DNA of 38,272 nt from Reyranella sp. (GCA_021732285.1 JAKFVH010000277.1:1-38272), one strand, 5' to 3'. Shown: positions 15,837 through 24,677, numbered from the stretch's first letter. The notes: generated by a model from the letters alone, not told the origin. Numbers and translations: made by a program.

Positions 15837-16664
15837 TCAGTCGAACTTGTAGTTCCAGCCGATCCACTTGGTGAGACCGCGACCCATCACCTTCTCGAGG
15901 TCCTGACCTTTCAGCCAAGGCAGCTCCTCGGTGAACATGGTCACGCACTGCCGATAGCTGCACGGCATGCGGGTGATGTCGGTGCCCCAGAAGAAACGGT
16001 CGGGCCCGTAGGCGTCGAAGATGCGCTGCAGCCCGTCGTGCAAATTCTTGAATGGGTAGGCGTGCGTCGAGTAACCCGGCGCTCCGGTCGCCTTGACTGC
16101 AACATTCGGCAGTTTCGCCAGTGCACAGAGCTCGTCGAGATTGCCGAAGGCCTTGTCGTCCTTCTCGAGCCGCAGCAGGCCGCAATGGTCGATGATCAGT
16201 TTCAGTCGCGGATGCGCCTCGGCGATCTTCCTGAACGGTTTCAGGAACAGGCCGGCCATGGTGGCGACGGGAATGCCTTCCTTCTCGGCGGCGGGCCACA
16301 CCCAGTCGAGCTTGCCCTCGTGCAGCGCCTTCTGCTGGTCGGGATAGAGCAGCGCCCAGCGCAGGCCCATCATGCCGGGCTGGTTGCGCCAGCCGACGAT
16401 GCGCTTGCGGCTCTCCGGATCGTCGAGCGGGAACTGGCCCATCACGGCGAAGCGGTCGGGATATTTCTTCGCCGCGGCGAGCGCGAGCTGGTTGGAGGTC
16501 GGGTCCCAGCTGTAGGGCGGATGGATCAGCGCGGCATCGACGCCGGCCTCGTCCATCTCCTTCAGTGCCTCCTCGGCGGTGAACTTCTCGACCTTGCGGT
16601 GCAGTCCGCTGGGCGGCGTTACCGTCTGTGACCAGATGTGGATCTGGGCGTCGATGATCTTCAT
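15837..16664 (-). CDS. Amidohydrolase family protein (small, ACMSD-like)
   Basis: A 275-residue TIM-barrel amidohydrolase. It opens MKIIDAQIHIW, where the QIHIW pair stands for the HxH metal motif, has LIIDHCG for the central histidine, and ends with the FFWGTD aspartate motif. The ATG at 16664 has GGAGGAA upstream. Relatives hydrolyse lactones or decarboxylate aromatic acids. The gene is divergent from the methyltransferase with only 51 bp between the starts, so the promoters overlap. It is a different subfamily from the amidohydrolase at 6673–7812. Confidence 0.88.
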   Translation of the reverse strand: MKIIDAQIHIWSQTVTPPSGLHRKVEKFTAEEALKEMDEAGVDAALIHPPYSWDPTSNQLALAAAKKYPDRFAVMGQFPLDDPESRKRIVGWRNQPGMMGLRWALLYPDQQKALHEGKLDWVWPAAEKEGIPVATMAGLFLKPFRKIAEAHPRLKLIIDHCGLLRLEKDDKAFGNLDELCALAKLPNVAVKATGAPGYSTHAYPFKNLHDGLQRIFDAYGPDRFFWGTDITRMPCSYRQCVTMFTEELPWLKGQDLEKVMGRGLTKWIGWNYKFD

Positions 16665-16715
16665 GGCGTTCCTCCGATGGGTGATACTATCAGCCATCCG
16701 AGCCGCGGAGCGCCA

Positions 16716-17528
16716 ATGGTTGCCACCGACAAGCTGTTCGCCGGATCGATCCCCGAAATCTACGACCGCTTGATGGTCCCGCTGATCTTCGAGCCTTATG
16801 CCGCCGATCTCGCCGGCCGCGTTGCAGCGCTTGCGCCGCGTGACGTGCTGGAGACGGCGGCCGGCACCGGCGTGCTGACGCGCGCCCTCGCATCCCGGCT
16901 CGCGCCATCGGCGCGCATCGTGGCGAGCGACCTCAACCAGCCGATGCTCGATCAGGCGGCGCGGCGGCAGCAGGGCGGTATCGTCGAGTGGAAGCAGGCC
17001 GACGCGCTTGCCTTGCCGTTCGGCGATCGCAGCTTCGACGTCGTCGCCTGCCAGTTCGGCGCGATGTTCTTTCCCGACAAGGTGCAGGGATACAAGGAGG
17101 CGCGCCGCGTCCTGCGGCCGGCCGGTCGCTTCCTGTTCAACGTATGGGACCGCATCGCCGACAACGAGTTCGCCGACGTCGTGACCGAGGCGCTGGCCGG
17201 GCTCTTCCCTGACGATCCGCCGCGCTTCATGGCGCGCACGCCGCACGGCCATCATGACGTCGAGCGTATCCGCCACGACCTGAAGGCCGCGGGGTTCACA
17301 GATGTGTCGGTCGCCGCCGTCGACGCCCGCAGCCGGGCACCCTCGGCCCGCCATGTCGCGGTCGCTTATTGCCAGGGCACGCCGCTGCGCAACGAGATCG
17401 AGCAGCGCGACGCAGCACGCCTGGAGGAGGCGACCGGCTGGGCCGCCGATGCGGTGGCCGCCCGGTTCGGCCGAGGGGCCGTCGATGGCCGGATTCGGGC
17501 CATCGTGGTGACCGCTGCCGCGCCCTGA
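16716..17528 (+). CDS. Class I SAM-dependent methyltransferase
   Basis: A 270-residue methyltransferase of the UbiE/Methyltransf_11 type. Motif I is VLETAAGTGVLTRAL (SAM-binding glycine loop), the acidic end of strand beta-2 is VASDLNQPML, and the motif around QADALALPFGDRSFDVV followed by CQFGAMFF supplies the adenine pocket and motif IV. The ATG at 16716 is chosen because it starts just before the domain and has GGAG upstream. The methyl acceptor is unknown. The gene stands alone between a divergent amidohydrolase and a palindrome. Confidence 0.9.
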   Translation: MVATDKLFAGSIPEIYDRLMVPLIFEPYAADLAGRVAALAPRDVLETAAGTGVLTRALASRLAPSARIVASDLNQPMLDQAARRQQGGIVEWKQADALALPFGDRSFDVVACQFGAMFFPDKVQGYKEARRVLRPAGRFLFNVWDRIADNEFADVVTEALAGLFPDDPPRFMARTPHGHHDVERIRHDLKAAGFTDVSVAAVDARSRAPSARHVAVAYCQGTPLRNEIEQRDAARLEEATGWAADAVAARFGRGAVDGRIRAIVVTAAAP

Positions 17529-17570
17529 TCCCTCCAGAAAGGGGGTTGAATTTGTCGCAGTTTGGGAGCA

Positions 17571-17589
17571 ATTAGTTTGTTAAACTAAT
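17571..17589. promoter_or_regulatory. Perfect palindrome, candidate operator
   Basis: ATTAGTTT–GTT–AAACTAAT is a perfect 8-bp inverted repeat with a 3-base centre, AT-rich in a GC-rich neighbourhood. It lies 43 bp after the methyltransferase stop and 36 bp before the small membrane protein start. Such AT-rich dyads are typical targets of TetR- or MarR-type repressors. A terminator is less likely because the stem is AT-only and lacks a T-tract. Confidence 0.5.
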
Positions 17590-17624
17590 CTCATTTCAGA
17601 TGCGAACAGATTAGCCGCCGGCCC

Positions 17625-17783
17625 ATGTCGCTTCACATCCTTGCACTCATTGCTCTCGTGCCCTTCGCGCTGGTCGCGTTCCTTTGGCGCGAAGCTCACG
17701 TCGACCTGCGCCAGACGCTGCTGTTGATGGCCACGATCGCGGCTGTCCTCGGCGTCCTCGCCGCGGCGCTCTTCGAGATCTGA
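17625..17783 (+). CDS. Small two-helix membrane protein (52 residues)
   Basis: The frame from ATG 17625 encodes MSLHILALIALVPFALVAFL, a short charged loop (WREAHVDLRQ), then a second hydrophobic segment ending LFEI. Two membrane helices joined by a charged turn are a plausible real small protein. Supporting points are the palindrome upstream and a clean stop 8 bp before the convergent aldo-keto reductase stop. Against it: no strong ribosome site (GCCGCCGGCCC precedes the ATG) and no recognised family. It is too small for most gene callers. Confidence 0.5.
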   Translation: MSLHILALIALVPFALVAFLWREAHVDLRQTLLLMATIAAVLGVLAAALFEI

Positions 17784-17791
17784 AGCCGTCG

Positions 17792-18820
17792 TCAGTTGGG
17801 CGTCGGCGCGTTCGCGTCGATCAGCTTCTCGCGCTTGAGCTCGCTCCACAGCTCGACCGGGATCTTGGCCGACAGCCGCGCGACGTTCTGCTTCACCTCG
17901 GCGCTGCTGAGCGCGCCCGGGATCACCGAGCACAGCGCGGGATGGAACAGCGGGAACTGCATGGCGGCGGCGCCGAGCTCGACGCCATGGCGCTGGCACA
18001 CCGCCTCGATCTTCTGCGCCTTCTCGATCAGGGGAGCGGGTGCGGCCTCATAGTCGTGCGTCGCGCCGGGCTTCACGCCGCCGGTCAGGATGCCCGAGTT
18101 GTACGGCCCACCCAGGATCACCGAGACGCTGCGCTTGACGCACTCGGGCAGGAACTCCTGCAGTCCGCCCTGCTCGAGAAGCGTGTAGCGGCCGGCCAGC
18201 AGCATGCAGTCGAAGTCGCCGGCCTTGATGAAGCGCAGGCTGGTGTCCGATTCGTTGATGCCGACGCCGATCGCGCCGATGACCCCGGCGCGGCGCAGTT
18301 CGTCGAGCGCCTTGAAGCCCCCGTCCATGACCGTCTTGAAGCGCTCGTCGAGGATCTTGCGGTCCTTGATGGTCCAGAAGTCGACGTCGTGGATCAGCGC
18401 GATGTCGATCTTGGCGAGCCCGAGCCTGAGATGCGAATGCTCCAGGGAGCGCATGACGCCGTCATAGGTGTAGTCGAACACCGGGGAGAAGCCCGGCAGG
18501 CCGTTGTCGCGGAAGTCGGCCGGCTTCTGCTCGCCGGGCTTCATGGCATGCAGGATGCGGCCGACCTTGGTCGACAGCACGAACTCCTCGCGCGGCTTGG
18601 CGCGCAAGGCCGCGCCCATGCGCAGCTCGCTGCGGCCGTAGCCGTAGAACGGCGAGGTATCGAAGTAGCGCACGCCGCCGTCGTAAGCGGCATCACTCAG
18701 CGCCACCGCCTCGGCGTCGGAGATGGTGGCGCGGAAGCCGCCCATCGGTGCGCCGCCCAGTCCCAGCGTCGTGACTTCGAGCTTCGTCTTGCCGACGCGG
18801 CGTTTGGGCAGAACGGTCAT
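17792..18820 (-). CDS. Aldo/keto reductase (D-threo-aldose 1-dehydrogenase / pyridoxal dehydrogenase-like)
   Basis: A 342-residue AKR. The catalytic Asp-Tyr pair appears as YFDTSPFYGYGRSE, the lysine as VLSTKVGR, and the active-site histidine as IALIHDVDFW. The GLGGAPMGGF start and the long loop RDNGLPGFSPVFDYTYD are typical of the AKR15-type enzymes, which oxidise free sugars such as L-fucose or D-threo-aldoses, or pyridoxal. The ATG shares ATGA with the stop of the TauD-type dioxygenase upstream, so the two form a coupled pair. The exact substrate is not visible. Confidence 0.9.
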   Translation of the reverse strand: MTVLPKRRVGKTKLEVTTLGLGGAPMGGFRATISDAEAVALSDAAYDGGVRYFDTSPFYGYGRSELRMGAALRAKPREEFVLSTKVGRILHAMKPGEQKPADFRDNGLPGFSPVFDYTYDGVMRSLEHSHLRLGLAKIDIALIHDVDFWTIKDRKILDERFKTVMDGGFKALDELRRAGVIGAIGVGINESDTSLRFIKAGDFDCMLLAGRYTLLEQGGLQEFLPECVKRSVSVILGGPYNSGILTGGVKPGATHDYEAAPAPLIEKAQKIEAVCQRHGVELGAAAMQFPLFHPALCSVIPGALSSAEVKQNVARLSAKIPVELWSELKREKLIDANAPTPN

Positions 18821-19701
18821 GCAGCCTCCTGAGCGGCCGTCGGGCCGTCGCTCTTGGTGGTGGTCCGGCGCACGTCGCGCACGATGTTGAGATCGTCGAA
18901 GCGGCGCACGCGGTGCATGGTGGCGCGGTTGTCCCACATTACCAGGTCGTGCTGCGTCCAGCGGTGCGAATAGACGAACTGCGGCTGGGTGGCGTGCTCG
19001 ATCAGGTCGCGGATGAAGGCCATCGCCTCGGGCTGCGGCCAGCCGACGATGGCGCCGATGTGAGCCGACAGGAACAGCGACTTTCGCCCTGAGCCGGGGT
19101 GCGTCCGCACCAGCCGGTGACGCACCGGCTTCATCGCCACGCGCTCGTCGGGCAGGAATTCGGTGAAGCCGAGCTGGCCGCGCGAATAGATCAGCGAGTG
19201 CTCGCAGATCAGATCCTCGACCTCGGCCTTGGTCGCGGCGGCGAGCGCGTCGTAGGCCGAGCGCATGTCGGCGAACTCGGTGTTGCCGCCTGTGGTCGTG
19301 ACGATGCGGCCGCTCAGGATCGAGTACTTGGCGGGCACGACACGGAACGAGGCATCGGAGTGCCACAGTCGGTTGCCGAGCGCCGCCATGCGCCGCTTGT
19401 TGTCGCGCGCCAGCTTGTGGCCGTCCTTGTCGAGATTGGAGACGTCGGCGAAGGCGGGATCGAGCCGAAGCTCCGAATTGCGCACCGTCGAGTTGGCGCC
19501 TTCTTCGAGTGGCCCGAAATTGCGCGTGAAGGCGAGCTGCTGCTCGTCGCTGATGTCCTGGCCGGGCAGGACGAGCACCGCGTGCCGGTTCATGCCCGAG
19601 TCTATGGCCTCGACCTCGGTGGCGGAAAGCGGCCGGCGTATATCGACGCCCGTCAGGCGCGCGCCGATGTGGGGCGTGAGCGGAGTGGTCTCGATCGGCA
19701 T
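18817..19701 (-). CDS. TauD/TfdA-family Fe(II)/2-oxoglutarate dioxygenase
   Basis: A 294-residue non-haem iron dioxygenase. The iron ligands are H114 and D116 (LWHSDASF) and H263 (NRATMHRVRRFD), and the 2-oxoglutarate-binding arginine lies in RDVRRTT near the end. The NFGPLEEG segment and the LSGRIVTTTGGNTEFADM strand are typical of the TfdA branch (2,4-D and related aryloxyacid or sulfonate oxidation). TfdA relatives have wide substrate ranges, so no compound is assigned. It is co-translated with the downstream aldo-keto reductase. Confidence 0.9.
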   Translation of the reverse strand: MPIETTPLTPHIGARLTGVDIRRPLSATEVEAIDSGMNRHAVLVLPGQDISDEQQLAFTRNFGPLEEGANSTVRNSELRLDPAFADVSNLDKDGHKLARDNKRRMAALGNRLWHSDASFRVVPAKYSILSGRIVTTTGGNTEFADMRSAYDALAAATKAEVEDLICEHSLIYSRGQLGFTEFLPDERVAMKPVRHRLVRTHPGSGRKSLFLSAHIGAIVGWPQPEAMAFIRDLIEHATQPQFVYSHRWTQHDLVMWDNRATMHRVRRFDDLNIVRDVRRTTTKSDGPTAAQEAA

Positions 19702-19748
19702 GGCCCGATCTTAGACCGCCCCCGTGATCGGCGAGAGCCGCAGATTTC

Positions 19749-21785
19749 TCAACGCAGCGCTGCCGCGATGTTGCCGCCGTCGACCGTGACCACCGCGCCC
19801 GTCGTCTTGCTCGCCTTGGCCAGCGAAACGAAGGTTTGCGCCACGTCGGCCGCCGTGACCTCGAGGCCCAGGAGATTGCCGCCCATGTACTGGGCCTCGT
19901 TCAGCCCGCGCGCCTTCGATCGCTGGGCAATCATGTCGTCCGTCAGCAGATTGGAGCGGATGCGGTCGGCATTGACGGCGTTGGAACGGATGCCGTCGCC
20001 GCCGTGGTCCAGCGCGTACTGCCGGCTGAGGAACATCGTCGCCGCCTTGGGCAGTCCGTAGGGGCCGAAGTCGGGTCCCGGATTCACCGCCTGCTTGGAG
20101 GCGTTGAACAGCAGACATCCGCCCAGGCCCTGGGCGCGCATGATGCGCACCGCGTTCTGCGCCACGCTCTGGTGCGCCCAGAAGTTCAGCTCGAAGCTCT
20201 CGCGCAGGACCTTGTCCGAAACATCGCCGATGCGGCCCTGCCAGGCGGCGCCGGCGTTGGAGACGACGATGTCGACACCGCCATAGGTCGCCGCGATCCT
20301 GTCGAAGGCGGCGCGCACCTCAGGCGGCTTGGTGACGTCGCAGGCGATGGCAAAGCCCTTCACTTTGCTCACGTCACGGTCGAGCACGACGACTTCGGCG
20401 CCTTCCTTGGCGAATGCCGCCGCGGTCGCCGCACCGATGCCCGACGCGCCGCCGGTCACGACGGCGATGCGCCGCGCCAGCGGCTTCTCCGCTGTCGCGC
20501 CGAGCTTGGCCTGCTCCAGCGACCAGTACTCGATGTCGAAGATGTCGGGCTCGGGGATGCATTCATAGGTGCCGAGCCGCTCGGCGTCGGCCACCACTTC
20601 GACCGTGGTCTCCGCGAGGTCGGCTGCGATCTTGGCGTCCTTCGACGTGTTGCCGACGCCGAACAGGCCGAGCCCCGGCACCAGCACGACGCGCGGCATC
20701 GGGTCGAGCTCGGTCTTGCTCGGCATCTGGCGCACGTTGTGGCGCGCGAAGTAGGCGTGATAGTCGGCGGCGTACTTGTCGAGCGCCGCCTTCGCGTCCT
20801 TCGCGAACGCATCGAGCTTGTCCGCTTCCGGCGCCGGCACGACCAGCGGTACGCCCTTGGTGCGGATCGCATGATCGGGTGTCACCGGCCCCTGCTGGCT
20901 GTAGCGGGCGAGCTCCTTGCCGCCGACATAGTCCAGGATGCCGGGATTGGCGCGGAACTCGAAGACGAAACGTTGCGCCGCCTCGCGGCCGCCGTCCTTG
21001 GCCGGCAGCGAGATCAGCCCGCGCAGGATCGGCGCCACCTCGGCCGCCGTTGCGATCTTCACGGGCAATGACACGCCCGGGAAGGTCTTGCGCATCGCCT
21101 TGGCCAGCCGCTTCTCGGCCAGCGTCACCAGGTCGATCATGCGCACATAGGTTTCTTCCGCCGTGGCGCCCATCGAGAAGATGCCGTGCTTCAGCAGGAT
21201 CAGCCCTTCGACATCGGGATTCTTCCGCGCGATTTCGTTGGTCTTCTTGGCGAGGGCAAAGCCCGGCATGACGTAGGGCACCAGGGCGGCACGCTTGCCG
21301 TAGACATCGGCTGCCAGCGCCTCGCCGTCGGGCTGGTCGGTCAGCGCCAGCACGGCGTTGGAATGGGTGTGGTCGATGAACTTGTGCGGCAGGAAGGCAT
21401 GCAGCAGCGTCTCGACCGACGGATTGGGCGACTTGCTGTCTAAAAGGTTGCAGCGCTGGACGTTGACCATGTCCTCGTCGGAAAGCGCCTGCAGTCCGAC
21501 CAACTCGCGCAACGGTTCCAACCGCACGGCCGGCAGCCCGGGCGCCTCGATCGTGCCCATGTCCCAGCCGCTGCCCTTCACGCACAGCACGTCGACGGAA
21601 GCGCCGGTGATGTCGGCGACCTTTGTCTTCACCGACGTGTTGCCGCCGCCATGCAGCACCAGCCGCGGCTCGCCGCCCAAGAGCCGCGTCGTGTACACGC
21701 GCAAGGCGAGGTCCTCGCCGATGCCCTTGGTGGCATGCTGCGCGATCGCGGCCTTGGCATCGCTGTCGGACCACAAATTCTGCAT
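19749..21785 (-). CDS. Bifunctional class II aldolase / short-chain dehydrogenase (RhaD-type)
   Basis: A 678-residue fusion. Residues 1–~400 are a class II (zinc) aldolase/epimerase domain with LKHGIFSMG and a zinc-site FIDHTHSNAVLAL motif; residues ~430–678 are a Rossmann short-chain dehydrogenase with the TGGASGIG cofactor loop, a VVSNAG segment and YGLPK (YxxxK) at the catalytic site. The layout matches bifunctional rhamnulose-1-phosphate aldolase/lactaldehyde dehydrogenase-type proteins (TIGR02632 family), which cleave a ketose phosphate and oxidise or reduce the aldehyde product. The ATG at 21785 has AGGAGA upstream. It is third in a minus-strand row after gpt and an MDR oxidoreductase, but a strong hairpin repeat separates it from them. 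No other rhamnose genes are near, so the sugar is uncertain. Confidence 0.88.
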   Translation of the reverse strand: MQNLWSDSDAKAAIAQHATKGIGEDLALRVYTTRLLGGEPRLVLHGGGNTSVKTKVADITGASVDVLCVKGSGWDMGTIEAPGLPAVRLEPLRELVGLQALSDEDMVNVQRCNLLDSKSPNPSVETLLHAFLPHKFIDHTHSNAVLALTDQPDGEALAADVYGKRAALVPYVMPGFALAKKTNEIARKNPDVEGLILLKHGIFSMGATAEETYVRMIDLVTLAEKRLAKAMRKTFPGVSLPVKIATAAEVAPILRGLISLPAKDGGREAAQRFVFEFRANPGILDYVGGKELARYSQQGPVTPDHAIRTKGVPLVVPAPEADKLDAFAKDAKAALDKYAADYHAYFARHNVRQMPSKTELDPMPRVVLVPGLGLFGVGNTSKDAKIAADLAETTVEVVADAERLGTYECIPEPDIFDIEYWSLEQAKLGATAEKPLARRIAVVTGGASGIGAATAAAFAKEGAEVVVLDRDVSKVKGFAIACDVTKPPEVRAAFDRIAATYGGVDIVVSNAGAAWQGRIGDVSDKVLRESFELNFWAHQSVAQNAVRIMRAQGLGGCLLFNASKQAVNPGPDFGPYGLPKAATMFLSRQYALDHGGDGIRSNAVNADRIRSNLLTDDMIAQRSKARGLNEAQYMGGNLLGLEVTAADVAQTFVSLAKASKTTGAVVTVDGGNIAAALR

Positions 21786-21803
21786 TGGCTCTCCTGCTCC
21801 CGC

Positions 21804-21872
21804 TGTCATCCCGAGCGTAGCGAGGGACCTTTCCTGAGGCGTCAAAGGTCCCTCGCTGCGCTCGGGATGACA
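21804..21872. repeat. Family B palindromic repeat, copy 2 (29-bp arms)
   Basis: Positions 21804–21832 and 21844–21872 are reverse complements over 29 bases with one mismatch (GCGTAGCG against GCGCAGCG), closed by an 11-base loop. The ends read TGTCATCCCGAG and CTCGGGATGACA. It fills the gap between the MDR oxidoreductase stop and the aldolase/dehydrogenase start on the same strand, so a transcript crossing it would form a very stable hairpin. Confidence 0.85.
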
Positions 21873-21875
21873 ATC

Positions 21876-22892
21876 TTACCTGTGTGCGATCACGACCTTG
21901 CCGAAGTGGTTCTGGCTCTTGAGATGCCGGTAGGCGTCCTTCGCCTCGGCGAAAGGAAACACCTTGTCTATGACAGGTTTTAGACCATCGGCTTCGATGG
22001 CGCGGTTCATGGCCTCGAACATCTGCCTGTTGCCGACATAGAGACCCTGGACGCGGAGGTTGCGGCGCAGGATCGGCATGGGATCGATCTGGGCGCCCGG
22101 GCCGGTCAGCAGGCCGATCACCGCGATGCGGCCGGCGATGCGCGTCGCCATGAGGGACCGCGGCAGGGTGCCGGCGCCGCCGACCTCGACGGTGATGTCG
22201 ACGCCGCGGCCTTGGGTCAGCTTCGTGATCTCCTGGTCCCAGTCGGGTATGGCGCGATAGTCGACCACCGCCTCGGCGCCCATCGTCTTCAGCCGCTCGG
22301 CCTTGGCCTTCGAGCTCGAGGTCGCGAGCACGCGTGCGCCGAACATCTTCGCGAACTGCAAAGCGAAGATCGACACGCCGCCCGAGCCCAGCACCAGCAC
22401 GGTGTCGCCTGACTTGATGCCGCCAACCTCGACCAGCGCATGCCATGCGGTGACACCGGCGCAGGGCAGCGTGGCGCCTTCCTCGAAGCTCAGGCCTGCC
22501 GGCAGCTTCACCACGCCGTCCTCTTCCAGCACGGCAAGCTCGGTCAGCATGCCGTCGATGGCGCCGCCCATCGCCGAGCCGAAGGCTGCGTCGTCGATCG
22601 CGCCGCCCACCCATCTCTGCATGAAGCAGCCGGCGACGCGATCGCCGACTTTGACTCGCGTCACGCCGGGTCCGATTGCGACCACTTCGCCGGCGCCGTC
22701 CGACAGCGGGATCAGGTCGGGCTTGGGCGCAGCGCGCGCGTAGTTGCCTTCGACGGTGATCAGGTCGCGGTAGTTGAGCGACGTCGCCTGCACGCGCACC
22801 AGCACCTGGCGTGGGCCGGGCGTCGGGTCCGGCCGCTCGGCCAGCGTCAGCGAATCGATGCCCTTGGGCGAGGGGATGACGTAGCACTTCAT
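21876..22892 (-). CDS. MDR-family NAD(P)-dependent oxidoreductase (quinone oxidoreductase-like)
   Basis: A 338-residue medium-chain dehydrogenase/reductase. The N-terminal GroES-like domain has [14 protein letters not shown] and the [10 protein letters not shown] loop; the Rossmann domain carries [18 protein letters not shown], and the ending [10 protein letters not shown] is typical. The cysteine/histidine ligands for zinc are absent, as in quinone oxidoreductase-type members that use NADPH. The ATG shares ATGA with the stop of gpt, so the two are translationally coupled despite unrelated roles. Substrate unknown. Confidence 0.88.
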   Translation of the reverse strand: MKCYVIPSPKGIDSLTLAERPDPTPGPRQVLVRVQATSLNYRDLITVEGNYARAAPKPDLIPLSDGAGEVVAIGPGVTRVKVGDRVAGCFMQRWVGGAIDDAAFGSAMGGAIDGMLTELAVLEEDGVVKLPAGLSFEEGATLPCAGVTAWHALVEVGGIKSGDTVLVLGSGGVSIFALQFAKMFGARVLATSSSKAKAERLKTMGAEAVVDYRAIPDWDQEITKLTQGRGVDITVEVGGAGTLPRSLMATRIAGRIAVIGLLTGPGAQIDPMPILRRNLRVQGLYVGNRQMFEAMNRAIEADGLKPVIDKVFPFAEAKDAYRHLKSQNHFGKVVIAHR

Positions 22893-23392
22893 TCCTTGCC
22901 GCCCTTCAGCTCGATGATGGTTTTGGCCATGACCGCTTCCTGGTCCCACGGGAACAGGATCCAGGTGTCCTGGCTCACCTCGGTGATGAAGCTGTCGACC
23001 GTGGGCCGCCCGGCCGGCTTGGCGTAGACCGAGGCGAAATGCGCTTTCGGCAGGAGGGCGCGCACGGCCCGCGCGGTGACGCCGGTGTCGACCAGATCGT
23101 CGACGATCAGCCAGCCTTCGCCCTGGTCCTTTTCGGCCGAGGTCCCCTTCAGCAGCTCGACCTTGGCGCCGCGCTCCATGCGGTCGTAGGTCGAACAGCA
23201 GACGGTGTCGATCAGCCGCAGGTTCAGCTCGCGCGCGACGATGGCGGCCGGCACCAGCCCGCCGCGGGTGATCGCCACCAGCCCCCTGAACGGCCCCAGA
23301 TCGGCCAATCGCCAGGCCAGTGCCCGGGCGTCGCGATGCAGTTCCGTCCACGAGACGGGAAACATCTTGTTGTATCCCGCGCCGCTCGCCAT
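22889..23392 (-). CDS. gpt: Xanthine (guanine) phosphoribosyltransferase
   Basis: A 167-residue type I phosphoribosyltransferase for purine salvage, converting xanthine or guanine plus PRPP into the nucleotide. The PRPP-binding motif is [14 protein letters not shown], the N-terminal flexible loop region contains [16 protein letters not shown], and the hood ends WILFPWDQE, which is characteristic of Gpt. The ATG at 23392 has AGGAGG upstream. The stop overlaps the start of the MDR oxidoreductase. Confidence 0.92.
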   Translation of the reverse strand: MASGAGYNKMFPVSWTELHRDARALAWRLADLGPFRGLVAITRGGLVPAAIVARELNLRLIDTVCCSTYDRMERGAKVELLKGTSAEKDQGEGWLIVDDLVDTGVTARAVRALLPKAHFASVYAKPAGRPTVDSFITEVSQDTWILFPWDQEAVMAKTIIELKGGKE

Positions 23393-23514
23393 GCGATTTC
23401 GCCTCCTGCCCTGTCCGGTTTGGCTTGCCCCCCGGCAGACGCTGAACTAACACCTTCGACCGACGCAATGAAGATCGACCGCACCGGAATAACAGGGACG
23501 GAGTCCGCGGGAAC

Positions 23515-24240
23515 ATGGGAATCGAGCTAACGCCCGCCTTCTGGAGCGGCCTGTTTCAGATCATCCTGGTCAATATCGTGCTCTCCGGCGACAACGCGCT
23601 GGTCATCGCGCTGGCTTGCCGCAACCTCGAGAAGCGCCATCAGAAACCGGCCATCCTGGTTGGCAGCGCCGGCGCCATCATCCTTCGTATCATCTTCGTG
23701 CTGATCGTCGATCAGCTGCTCAAGATCGGCTACCTCAAGCTGATCGGCGGCCTGCTGCTGCTGTGGATCGGCGTCAAGCTGGTCCAGGGCGAGGAGGAGC
23801 ACGGCGACGGTGTGAAGGCGGCGGGCTCACTGTGGGCGGCCATCCGCACCATCATCATCGCCGACGCAGTGATGAGCCTCGACAACGCCATCGCCATCGC
23901 CGCCGCGGCCAAGGGCGACACGACCCTGATCATCCTCGGTTTGCTGATCAGCATCCCGCTGATCATCTTCGGCGCCACCCTGATCATGATCCTGCTGAAC
24001 CGCTTCCCGATCATCGTCATCGCCGGCGGCGGCTTGCTGGGCTACATCGCGGGCGAGGTGCTGGCGACCGACCCGGCCTATGTCGAGTGGCTGGCGGCGA
24101 GGATTCCCAATCACAAGCTGTGGTTCGAGATCGGCGGCGCCGTCCTCACCGTCGCCTTGGGCTACTGGTTGCAGCGACGCGCCAGGGCGAAGAAGCACGA
24201 AGAGCCGGTCGACCTCGCCGCCGAAGGACGCAAGGAGTAG
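23515..24240 (+). CDS. TerC-family integral membrane protein (YjbE type)
   Basis: A 241-residue protein with about seven membrane helices. Two family repeats are seen: NIVLSGDNALVIALACRNL and ADAVMSLDNAIAIAAAAKG, each with the conserved acidic (S/L)xDN pair proposed to bind metal. The LLLLWIGVKL helix and the acidic loop EEEH lie between. TerC relatives such as MntX/Alx/YkoY export Mn2+ or other divalent metals. No yybP-ykoY-type riboswitch was recognised upstream. A universal stress gene follows after 5 bp, so the pair is probably co-transcribed. Confidence 0.9.
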   Translation: MGIELTPAFWSGLFQIILVNIVLSGDNALVIALACRNLEKRHQKPAILVGSAGAIILRIIFVLIVDQLLKIGYLKLIGGLLLLWIGVKLVQGEEEHGDGVKAAGSLWAAIRTIIIADAVMSLDNAIAIAAAAKGDTTLIILGLLISIPLIIFGATLIMILLNRFPIIVIAGGGLLGYIAGEVLATDPAYVEWLAARIPNHKLWFEIGGAVLTVALGYWLQRRARAKKHEEPVDLAAEGRKE

Positions 24241-24245
24241 CCACC

Positions 24246-24677
24246 ATGGCCAAGATGAAGGCAATCCTGGTCGCCGTCGACGGCTCGGACACGTCGGACC
24301 GTGCGGTCCGCCATGCGCTCGACCTGATCGAGGCGGGCCTCGCCGCCGAGCTGCACCTGCTCAACGTCCAGCCCAACCTCGGCGGCGCCATCTCGACCTT
24401 CGTGTCCAAGGAGCAGATCGACACCCATCATCGCGAGGAGGGTCACAAGGGCCTGGCGACCGCGGTTGAGATCAGCAAGAAAGCCGGCGTCGCGGCCAAG
24501 GTCCATATCGGCGTCGGCCGCCAGGGCGAGGTGGCGAGCGATTTCGTCACCAAGCTGGGTGCCGGTCTGGTCGTCATCGGCACGCGCGGCCATACCGGTC
24601 TCGCCGGCGTGCTGCTGGGCTCGGTGGCCCAGGACGTGATCGCCCACGTCAAAGTGCCGGTTACATTGGTGAAGTAG
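24246..24677 (+). CDS. Universal stress protein (UspA family)
   Basis: A 143-residue UspA-domain protein. The start KAILVAVDGSDTSDRAVRHAL and the ATP-type loop VVIGTRGHTGLAGVLLGSVAQDVIAHVKVPVTLV (G-2x-G-9x-G-S pattern) are complete, so nucleotide binding is likely. AAGGAG precedes the ATG by about nine bases and overlaps the TerC gene's stop. Its pairing with the TerC-type metal transporter suggests a metal- or stress-linked role. Confidence 0.92.
   Translation: MAKMKAILVAVDGSDTSDRAVRHALDLIEAGLAAELHLLNVQPNLGGAISTFVSKEQIDTHHREEGHKGLATAVEISKKAGVAAKVHIGVGRQGEVASDFVTKLGAGLVVIGTRGHTGLAGVLLGSVAQDVIAHVKVPVTLVK

Noticed and set aside
20563..22887. A long alternative minus-strand frame across the aldolase/dehydrogenase and oxidoreductase genes
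   Set aside because: It runs through two well-supported genes in another frame and a hairpin repeat, and its translation is Arg/Pro/Gly-rich with no motif.
23393..23514. A yybP-ykoY manganese riboswitch before the TerC-family gene
   Set aside because: The 122-bp gap shows no recognisable conserved loops or strong paired stems of that class.
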